Below, one piece after another: positions 15,426-21,461 of a DNA stretch of 21,461 bases (position 1 is its first letter; every line of letters begins with the position of its first letter). A program made the position numbers and the translations under genes. Location of the stretch: the NCBI GenBank assembly GCA_011772595.1, contig WVZH01000045.1, forward strand, positions 49,669-71,129. Reading direction: 5' to 3'. The notes below the pieces were generated by a model, which saw only the letters and a list, made by a program, of their open reading frames with translations, was not told where the DNA came from and ran no database searches. This DNA comes from Anaerolineales bacterium (GTDB taxonomy: Bacteria > Chloroflexota > Anaerolineae > Anaerolineales > E44-bin32).

Positions 15426-16222
15426 GACGCAGCGACTGGATACTCTTCGCCTTCGCTGTACTGCTCGGCATCGCTGGTGGCGTTTATTACGCATGGGTCG
15501 TCAATCCGGTCGAGTACGTGGAAACAGCTCCCGCATCTTTGCGTGAGGATTATAAGTCTGACCAGCTGACCTTGATCGCTCTCGCCTACTCGAGCACTGG
15601 AGACTTAGAGCGTGCACGTGCGCGCCTGGTTATCATTCACGATCCCGACCATGCCAGCACCCTCAGCCAGTTGGCGCAAACCAGGTTGGCGGCCGGCTTC
15701 CCCGAGAAGGAAGCCCGTGCGTTGGCCATGCTCGCAGCTGCACTTGGGGAACGACCAACACCACCAGCATCCACACCCTCACAACCGACAGGCCCCTCAA
15801 CTTCTCGGATCGCCTCAACACCCTCTCCCACCATAACCCGACGACCTCCACCCACAAGAACACCAACGGCTACCCCTGGCGCCCCATTTGAATTGGTTGA
15901 AAAAGAAAAAGTGTGCGCTCCTGAGCTAACTACAGCGCTCATACAAGTCGAGGTTCTCGATGCTGCAGGCCAGCCCGTGCCCGGTGTCGAAGCCCTGGTC
16001 GTCTGGGACGACGGTCAGGATCACTTTTTCACCGGGTTGAAACCGGAGTTGGGCATAGGTTATGGGGACTTCACCATGCTTGAAGGCGTGTATTACACAA
16101 TTCAGCTCGTAGACTCTGAGATGCCCGTCACCGGACTTATCGTCGAGGACTGTGTTGGAGACGGTGGCGAGTTGTTCCCCGGCTCGTGGCTGTTGATCTT
16201 CCAACAACCGACGTCTCCATGA
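15422..16222 (+). CDS. Membrane-anchored protein with Pro/Thr-rich stalk and outer domain, second of the pair
   Basis: A 266-residue protein. A TM helix (about 6-26) is followed by NPVEYVETAPASLREDYKSD (28-47), AYSSTGDLERARARL (55-69) and further Ala-rich helices to about 110, matching the preceding gene. A low-complexity Pro/Thr/Ser stalk (about 111-153) links to a C-terminal domain (155-262) with alternating strands: ALIQVEVLDAAGQPVPGVEA, VVWDDG, a Tyr/Phe-rich middle, and YYTIQLVD. This resembles an extracellular Ig-like or carboxypeptidase-regulatory-like sandwich. C165 and C244 could form a disulfide. The stalk implies the domain sits outside the cell. The gene overlaps its partner by four bases. 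No named function is recognised; the two proteins may form a complex through the shared helical part. Confidence 0.85.
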   Translation: MRRSDWILFAFAVLLGIAGGVYYAWVVNPVEYVETAPASLREDYKSDQLTLIALAYSSTGDLERARARLVIIHDPDHASTLSQLAQTRLAAGFPEKEARALAMLAAALGERPTPPASTPSQPTGPSTSRIASTPSPTITRRPPPTRTPTATPGAPFELVEKEKVCAPELTTALIQVEVLDAAGQPVPGVEALVVWDDGQDHFFTGLKPELGIGYGDFTMLEGVYYTIQLVDSEMPVTGLIVEDCVGDGGELFPGSWLLIFQQPTSP

Positions 16223-16449
16223 CCTTACCCTCGTGTGTCCTGAAGACTTCGAGCGTTGCATATACAAAACATCGAAGGATGTCACCCAGCCAAAAATGAA
16301 TTTCCCCCAAAGTGAAACTTTTGACTTAGGACTGATGAGCACCAAGGTCAACCGCTGGACGAAAATCAAAGATTGAATGCTTCGGTTCTGACTTGTTTGA
16401 GGTATCCTGCGTTCTGGGCATCATATTCCTGATCCCTCGGTAAAAGGCC

Positions 16450-17856
16450 TCACACCTCTCTTTTCTTCCAGCGCCCTCTGCGAAACCAAAAAGCGAAGAA
16501 TAGACCATTAGACAGATTAGCGAGAGCCCGACCCCACCATACTCCGGTTACACCCAAATTCAACTTCCGCGACAGCCATAAGGCGAGTGGGATCTCCATG
16601 CCCCAAAGTGTAAATAGATTGATTGCCATCGCGGGCATCGTGTTACCGGCGCCATCGAATCCGCGTGCGAGTACCACCCCCGCGGCGCTGGCAAGTAAGG
16701 ACAAGGCGACGATGCGCAAGCACTCCGATCCGAAAAAAACGACTTGAGGGGTTGGGTCAAATAATTCAATCAAAGCATCTGAAAAGAGGAATAAAATCCC
16801 CGCTGCGATGGCCATATAGGCTATTGCGTAGACGCTAACCCACCACGCGCTACGTTCTGCCTGGTTGGGTTTACCAGCCCCGAGATTCTGCCCCACCAGA
16901 GTCGCCGCAGCGTTTCCTAATCCAAAGACCGGAATGAGGGCGATGAGCAGTAATCGATTTGCCACACCATAGCCAGCGGTTGCGAACGTTCCGAAAAATC
17001 CTACCAGCGCAACAATCACCAACCTGGAAGAGGAACGAAGCGTCATCTGGATCGTACTCGGTAATGCGATACACACGATCCTCCACATGAGGCGAAAATC
17101 AATGCGTAAGTCCTTTAGATGAATTCCTATTCGCGCACGTCTCCGAAAAAGGATCGCAAGCTGTAGTGTTAGCGCTGCTCCAAAGCCCAAGACATAGGCT
17201 GCTGCAGAACCGGCAACACCTAGAGCTGGGATAGGGCCTAAACCAAAGACCAGCAGCGGCTCGGATAGGGCCGTCATTGCAGTTGCCAGAATAAGAATCC
17301 CCATGGAGATGCGCGCTTCTCCAGCGCCGCGGAATAGACTGTTGATGACAAAGATCAGTATCTGGGTGAAAATACCAGTAAACGCCACCCGCAGATAAGC
17401 TAGCCCAAGCGGAAGAACATCCTCTCCTGCCCCCATGAGGACCAACACTGGCTGTGCCAAAGTCAACCCTAAGACGCTGAGCAGGAGAGAAACGAATACC
17501 CCCAAGAGAATGGTCTGATGCGTCGCATGCTCCGCCGCTGCACGGTCCTGTGCACCGATACGCCGAGCCACCACCGCCATCCCGCCAATACCTAGGCCGT
17601 TCGCCAAGCTGTTTAGGACCCAACGGATGGTAACGCTGATGGTCACCGCTGCGAGCGCGGCCGAGCCCAATTTTCCAACCCAGTACGTATCCAGCACTTG
17701 TGCGACATTCATGATGCCCGTCTCTAGCATCATTGGCGGCGCTAGATACCAGATGTTACGGTGTATGCTTCCGCTTGTCAGATCACGGCTCCGCGCTTTG
17801 TGGGTCGGTGACCTCTCGGTATCACTCCTCAAGCAGTTTGCCTCATTCCGTTTCAT
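16450..17856 (-). CDS. MATE-family multidrug/Na+ (or H+) antiporter
   Basis: A 468-residue inner-membrane exporter with about twelve hydrophobic helices in two six-helix halves and a short polar N-terminus (about 32 residues). Typical MATE stretches are present: NVAQVLDTYWVGKLGSAALA (50-69), GGMAVVARRIGAQDR in the first half, NSLFRGAGEARISM before the middle, and GNAAATLVGQNLGAGKPNQAE in the second half. It probably exports cationic compounds using an ion gradient; the substrate cannot be told. The ribosome site is distant (GAGG about 12 bases before ATG), and an overlapping out-of-frame ATG lies 4 bases upstream. It converges with the membrane-protein pair across 227 bases that show no gene. 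Confidence 0.93.
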   Translation of the reverse strand: MKRNEANCLRSDTERSPTHKARSRDLTSGSIHRNIWYLAPPMMLETGIMNVAQVLDTYWVGKLGSAALAAVTISVTIRWVLNSLANGLGIGGMAVVARRIGAQDRAAAEHATHQTILLGVFVSLLLSVLGLTLAQPVLVLMGAGEDVLPLGLAYLRVAFTGIFTQILIFVINSLFRGAGEARISMGILILATAMTALSEPLLVFGLGPIPALGVAGSAAAYVLGFGAALTLQLAILFRRRARIGIHLKDLRIDFRLMWRIVCIALPSTIQMTLRSSSRLVIVALVGFFGTFATAGYGVANRLLLIALIPVFGLGNAAATLVGQNLGAGKPNQAERSAWWVSVYAIAYMAIAAGILFLFSDALIELFDPTPQVVFFGSECLRIVALSLLASAAGVVLARGFDGAGNTMPAMAINLFTLWGMEIPLALWLSRKLNLGVTGVWWGRALANLSNGLFFAFWFRRGRWKKREV

Positions 17857-17962
17857 TCATTGCTAGCAACCTCACAGCGCATATCGGAATCAACTTCAGA
17901 CACGAAACTCAAAGCGATCTGCCTTCTTCGCAACCGTTGCTGCAACGCTAAAGTCGACAGGC

Positions 17963-19612
17963 TCATTCAGAAGGACAGGCTTGATAGACGGCACAAGCAT
18001 CAACGAACTCGGCTCGACCGTCTTTGATCTCTAAGATATAGCTGTTGTCATCGAGCAAATCAAGTTCGGTATGAAAGAATGTATTGAACACCACTCGAAA
18101 TGAATTCACCGGGGTGATCGTGGGATACAGTTGCTCATATCTCCCGTTCGGGAAATGATAGGCGTTGAGAATCGGAAACAACAGATTCATGCGCATTGAG
18201 TTCGGCGGGTCGAGTCCACGATACACCTTACCGCCGTGATCGCTTTGCAAGATAATGATGGGCGGCACATCACTTCTTTCAAGAATTTGATCGATCGCCT
18301 GCATGAGCAATGAATTTATATGATGAACCTGGCCTCGATATAGAGCGATGTTCTCCTCACTCCCAGGATGCGCGTCTAGAAGCGTGTAAGGGTCTACACC
18401 CTTGATCTCCTCACCATTTGGGCCGAATACGTAGGGAGTATGAGGTGATACGATATGGGCGTAAACGAAATATTGGCCTTCGGCATCGGCGTACTTTGCC
18501 AAGTTCGCCAAGGTGAAGAGGACACGCTCGCGGTGAGCGGTGAACATCTTTTGCAACGGGGCATAGTCTTCTCCGCGTAGGCGGAGGTAGATCTGGCCCA
18601 AACTCGTATCCAGCAACATCAACTCAAAACCAACCTGCCACAAACCCGCCTCATCGACTTCGAGTGATTGTACGAATACATCCGCGTCCTCGATGGTTGT
18701 AGGGTCATAACCGCTGTCGAAGACTACAAGAGAATATCCCTGTTGATTTAGAAGGTCTCGGACACGATTGTCTTTGAGCATTTGCGTGGCCACATTCCGC
18801 AGTACGCCCTCATCGTCAACGCCTACGTTCCGACGGAAAAACGTCGCCATGTCGCTAAGGTGAGACATGTTTAAGACCGACGACACAGAGAGTTCCGTGT
18901 CCGTGTAGTTGGCCAGGCTTCCCTCTGCAACATAGAACCCCCGCTCCTCCAGGAACGCAATGAAGTCGGAATTGTCATAACCGTATAGTTCTTCCAGGAT
19001 ATCCGCTCGGGCGTAGGCATCCAGCACAATCAAGTAGATGTCTGGAAGAGGCTCCGTCGAAATGGACGCCATCCGGTCCTCTAAGTCATTCACATCACTG
19101 TCCAGCCAGGTCTGCGCTACAAATTGTTGAACCCACGGATCGACCGCCACGGACTGTCCTCGAAAGGTCAGCAAAGAATACAGTGGGAAGAGGATCAGGA
19201 TGAGACCAACCCCATTGAAGTAACTCGTGACTCGAGCCACGCTCATGTCTTTTTTAACCACCCAATACGTCCAAAACCCCAATATGAACAGCCAAAGTGG
19301 CGCCAAGAAAGCGTCCTGCGCGAAAAAATCCAACGGTAATCTTGAGGCAAGGATCACATTCTTAACATGACCATAGGAGAAGAACAGGATTACCGTAAGT
19401 GAAGTGATTAAGCTCGCCTTCTCCATGTCCCTGACCACCAACCTGAGGAAGATCCAGAGCAGCAGCGAAAGGCAAACCGATAAAACCATAGCCCTCACGC
19501 CCTGCGTTTGAAATTGGGCTCGATTTTGGGCCATCAACGACAGCGCGGCGTAGGAGGCGAACAGGAAAGGGTGGAAAATCCATTTCCATTTCTGTAGACG
19601 TTTCATCACCAT
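17963..19612 (-). CDS. Membrane-anchored sulfatase/LTA-synthase-like phosphotransferase or hydrolase
   Basis: About 549 residues with four or five N-terminal TM helices (to about residue 150) and a large outer alkaline-phosphatase/sulfatase-fold domain. Numbering from this start: the metal-site Asp is D198 in IYLIVLDAYAR, and the probable nucleophile is T239 in NYTDTELSVSSVLNMSHL. The other metal and substrate residues are H386 and H391 in YAHIVSPHTPY, and D458-H459 in QSDHGG. This layout is shared with LtaS and phosphoethanolamine/phosphoglycerol transferases and with membrane sulfatases; the substrate is unknown. Upstream in-frame ATG 19621 has its GAGGA directly abutting, while 19612 has it 9 bases away, so 19612 is chosen; 19606 is also possible. 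Both neighbours are on the same strand but spaced over 100 bases away, so it may be a single-gene unit. Confidence 0.85.
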   Translation of the reverse strand: MVMKRLQKWKWIFHPFLFASYAALSLMAQNRAQFQTQGVRAMVLSVCLSLLLWIFLRLVVRDMEKASLITSLTVILFFSYGHVKNVILASRLPLDFFAQDAFLAPLWLFILGFWTYWVVKKDMSVARVTSYFNGVGLILILFPLYSLLTFRGQSVAVDPWVQQFVAQTWLDSDVNDLEDRMASISTEPLPDIYLIVLDAYARADILEELYGYDNSDFIAFLEERGFYVAEGSLANYTDTELSVSSVLNMSHLSDMATFFRRNVGVDDEGVLRNVATQMLKDNRVRDLLNQQGYSLVVFDSGYDPTTIEDADVFVQSLEVDEAGLWQVGFELMLLDTSLGQIYLRLRGEDYAPLQKMFTAHRERVLFTLANLAKYADAEGQYFVYAHIVSPHTPYVFGPNGEEIKGVDPYTLLDAHPGSEENIALYRGQVHHINSLLMQAIDQILERSDVPPIIILQSDHGGKVYRGLDPPNSMRMNLLFPILNAYHFPNGRYEQLYPTITPVNSFRVVFNTFFHTELDLLDDNSYILEIKDGRAEFVDACAVYQACPSE

Positions 19613-19662
19613 GCGAAACATTCCTCATTCGAGGATGAGAGGGTTCTATTGTATGTAAGAAT

Positions 19663-19693
19663 GAAAAGTTGCGCTGATCCTGAGATCAGCGCA
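19663..19693 (-). terminator. Intrinsic terminator after the thioesterase gene
   Basis: Read on the minus strand, a perfect 10-bp stem (19684-19693 with 19670-19679) with a 4-base loop is followed by ACTTTTC. It lies about 75 bases past the thioesterase stop and before the sulfatase-like gene, closing the peptidase/thioesterase unit. Confidence 0.6.
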
Positions 19694-19769
19694 TCGATCG
19701 AATAATCATTTGAGAAAAACTACCATAAGGATCGATGTCTTCACGCCCTCGCTGAACTCGGATCGAGAA

Positions 19770-20246
19770 TTAGGGTTTGGAGGGCAAAAAGTGCTCAGGG
19801 ATTAGAACGGCCACGACCTCCCCGCGTGCACAAAGTTTCCCCTCGGCAAAGAGTTTGGACTCGACGACGACCTTTCTTTCCTTGATCTCTTTGACCGAAC
19901 CACGAATCTCTAGTGGCACACCAAGCGGAGTGGGATTCAAGTATTCAACATGCAACGAGGCTGTAACAAATCGCAGCGGCGGATCGCTATCCATGGCGCG
20001 GCTCTCCGCCCGATATACCGCCGCTGCTGCCGTCCCCGTGCTGTGGCAATCAATCAATGAAGCGATCAGTCCCCCGTATACGTAGCCAGGAAAGGCGGTG
20101 TGGAATGGCTTAGGGGAGTAGGTCGCTACGGTTTCGTCGCCATCCCAGTAACTCTTAATTTGGTGCCCCTGGTCATTCAGCCTGCCGCAGCCATAGCAAT
20201 AGCTTAACTCCTCTGGATAGAATTCTTGAAAGGCTTTTTCTTCCAC
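19770..20246 (-). CDS. PaaI-family hotdog thioesterase
   Basis: A 158-residue protein with one hotdog fold, the usual length. The N-terminal CYGCGRLNDQGHQIK (17-31) is typical of this PaaI subgroup. The helix motif YGGLIASLIDCHSTGTA (57-73) carries the probable catalytic D66. The strands SLHVEYLNPTPLG and KVVVESKLFAEGKLCARGEV complete the fold. It likely hydrolyses acyl-CoA thioesters as a homotetramer; the substrate is not evident. An open frame continues upstream to 20522, but that part overlaps the M29 peptidase and is not hotdog-like. The GTG at 20246, with GAGG 5 bases upstream and 19 bases after the peptidase stop, is the real start. It is co-transcribed with the peptidase. Confidence 0.88.
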   Translation of the reverse strand: MEEKAFQEFYPEELSYCYGCGRLNDQGHQIKSYWDGDETVATYSPKPFHTAFPGYVYGGLIASLIDCHSTGTAAAAVYRAESRAMDSDPPLRFVTASLHVEYLNPTPLGVPLEIRGSVKEIKERKVVVESKLFAEGKLCARGEVVAVLIPEHFLPSKP

Positions 20247-20265
20247 GCTCCCCTCTCTGTCAGGG

Positions 20266-21375
20266 TCAGAACTCGATGACAAACTCCCCGTCCTTGTACA
20301 ACAATTCATCGTCGACCCAGATCTCACCACCTGGCCGCAGATCACACACCATATCCCAGTGGATGGCCGACTTATTTTCGCCTCCCACTTCAGGAAGACC
20401 CGCTCCCAGGGCCATATGGAACGTGCCATTGATCTTCTCGTCGAACAACGAATTCTTTGAAAAGTGATTGATCCCTTCGTTGGTCCCGATGGCGAACTCA
20501 CCAACAAAGCGTGCCCCTTCATCGGTATCTAGGATCTGAAGTAAAAACGCCTCGTCTTTCTCAGCACTCGCCTTGACCACTTTCCCCTTCTCGAACCACA
20601 AACGTACGCCCGCTACCTCGCGACCCTGATAAACCGCAGGATAGGAGAAATACACATACCCTTCCACACTATTTTCTACAGGGCTCGTGCAGATCTCTCC
20701 ATCGGGTAGGTTCTCGTGCCCGTCGCAGTTGAGAAAGGGGCGATCGACGATGCTGAGCTGGAGATCGGTTTCAGGTCCAACGACCCTTATGTGCTGTTTC
20801 TCCTTGAACCATAAAACGATTCTTTCCTGCCAGGCAGAGAAGCGCCTCCAGTAGCCTACAGGATCATCCATATCCGGCAAACAAGCTCCGAAAACGAAAT
20901 CTTCGTACTCCATAAGACTCATCCCGGCGTCCTGAGCCTCGGCGTTGGTAGGAAACTGCGTGCCCACCCAACGGAACTCTTTGGTCGCAATGCGTTGAAA
21001 CATCGTATTCGTGAGATCTGCCAGTGCCTGGTTGGCGAGCTTCATTTTCTCCGGATCGACGTTCTGCAGCACCCTCGTGTTCGCAGATCCCCAGATCGTG
21101 ACGCCGACATCGTATTTGTTATAAATCACCTCTGCGGGCTCGGGAATATGCTCCAGTTGTTCGTCCGAGGCGTGGCGGAAACGAAGCTCACGAATGCCCG
21201 GCAGAGACGTCAGCGCGAACGGATGCCCTCCAGCTTTCAACGCATGGGCGTATACCGCCTTGATCAACGGCGCAGTCAATGTGCTCCCTAGGATTGCTAC
21301 CTTATCGCCGGGCTTTACGGCAGTGGAATAGTTAACCAGAACGTCAGCCAACCTTTCAATACGTGTATCGGCCAC
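20266..21375 (-). CDS. Aminopeptidase of the M29 (AmpS/AmpT) family
   Basis: A 369-residue cytoplasmic metalloaminopeptidase. Likely metal ligands follow the family pattern: E227 (LPDGEICTSP), E293 (VGEFAIGTN), E313 and H320 (LFDEKINGTFHMALG), and H339-x-D341 (SAIHWDMV). The N-terminal domain (1-190) and the AFAIGTN-like and GLPEVGG-like segments fit AmpS. It removes N-terminal residues from peptides. The start is GTG at 21375, with GAGGGG 8 bases upstream; no better start lies between it and the window end. The thioesterase follows after 19 bases, forming a two-gene unit; the functional link is not obvious. The 86 bases upstream hold no recognisable promoter. Confidence 0.94.
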   Translation of the reverse strand: MADTRIERLADVLVNYSTAVKPGDKVAILGSTLTAPLIKAVYAHALKAGGHPFALTSLPGIRELRFRHASDEQLEHIPEPAEVIYNKYDVGVTIWGSANTRVLQNVDPEKMKLANQALADLTNTMFQRIATKEFRWVGTQFPTNAEAQDAGMSLMEYEDFVFGACLPDMDDPVGYWRRFSAWQERIVLWFKEKQHIRVVGPETDLQLSIVDRPFLNCDGHENLPDGEICTSPVENSVEGYVYFSYPAVYQGREVAGVRLWFEKGKVVKASAEKDEAFLLQILDTDEGARFVGEFAIGTNEGINHFSKNSLFDEKINGTFHMALGAGLPEVGGENKSAIHWDMVCDLRPGGEIWVDDELLYKDGEFVIEF

Positions 21376-21461
21376 CTTGGTTTCCCCTCAGTCAGTAATC
21401 GGATCGAGATGAAGACTTTCAGAACCTTTATCAATACGGGCAATATTAACCGATTGTGATG

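Noticed and set aside
17930..17947. Overlapping small inverted repeats near GCAACCGTTGC after the sulfatase-like gene.
   Set aside because: No T-run follows on the minus strand and the arms are 5-6 bases, so a terminator cannot be claimed.
20247..20522. Upstream extension of the thioesterase frame to an ATG at 20522.
   Set aside because: It would lie inside the M29 peptidase gene, is not hotdog-like, and the GTG at 20246 has a good ribosome site and typical length.

Overview
The window reads as an ordinary bacterial chromosome segment. It is densely coded, with clear Shine-Dalgarno sites, operons with 4-base overlaps, GTG starts, sigma70-like promoters and two class II tRNAs without encoded CCA. 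Gene content and protein style suggest a Chloroflexota member of the Anaerolineae type: a b6-type quinol:cytochrome c complex with membrane-anchored diheme cytochromes c, a 7-TM NarL-family histidine kinase, an AmpS-type M29 peptidase, and a pair of lineage-style membrane proteins. This taxonomic reading is inference from family resemblance. No phage, transposon or CRISPR was seen.

Region 1 (1-8785, all minus strand). Transcription runs right to left from a TTGACA-type promoter near 8621-8649. The order is Rieske protein, cytochrome b (b6/subunit IV fusion), an N-anchored diheme cytochrome c, a C-anchored diheme cytochrome c, an exported protein with two tandem domains, a TM helix and a cytoplasmic zinc ribbon, a 7-TM histidine kinase, and a NarL/LuxR response regulator, ending at a strong intrinsic terminator (704-738). 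From Rieske to the zinc-ribbon protein the genes are nearly contiguous (gaps 16, 3, 161 and 7 bases). The kinase follows after 125 bases and overlaps the regulator by 29. The layout suggests an electron-transfer complex linked to its own membrane-to-cytoplasm sensing. Beyond the terminator lies a separate small membrane protein with a six-cysteine domain of the two-CW type.

Region 2 (8786-11520, plus strand). This holds RNase D with two HRDC domains, translationally coupled (ATGA) to a beta-CASP metallo-beta-lactamase nuclease. A tRNA-Ser(CGA) follows with its own promoter and a perfect 14-bp terminator. It is an RNA-processing neighbourhood.

Region 3 (11522-14691, minus strand). Oligoendopeptidase F lies downstream of a divergent YchF-like GTPase. 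They are separated by an unusual inverted repeat whose arms are built of degenerate 8-base units (13330-13447).

Region 4 (14655-16222, plus strand). tRNA-Leu(CAA) with a good promoter is followed by two overlapping genes. Both encode short membrane-anchored proteins that share a conserved juxtamembrane motif, and the second adds a Pro/Thr-rich stalk and an outer domain.

Region 5 (16450-21461, minus strand). This holds a MATE-family exporter, a membrane-anchored sulfatase/LTA-synthase-like enzyme, a PaaI-type hotdog thioesterase and an M29 aminopeptidase. The last two form an operon ending at a terminator at 19663-19693.

The best candidates for something less described are the quinol-oxidase operon with its duplicated-domain zinc-ribbon protein, C-extended cytochrome b and attached two-component system, the octamer inverted repeat, and the tandem membrane-protein pair.
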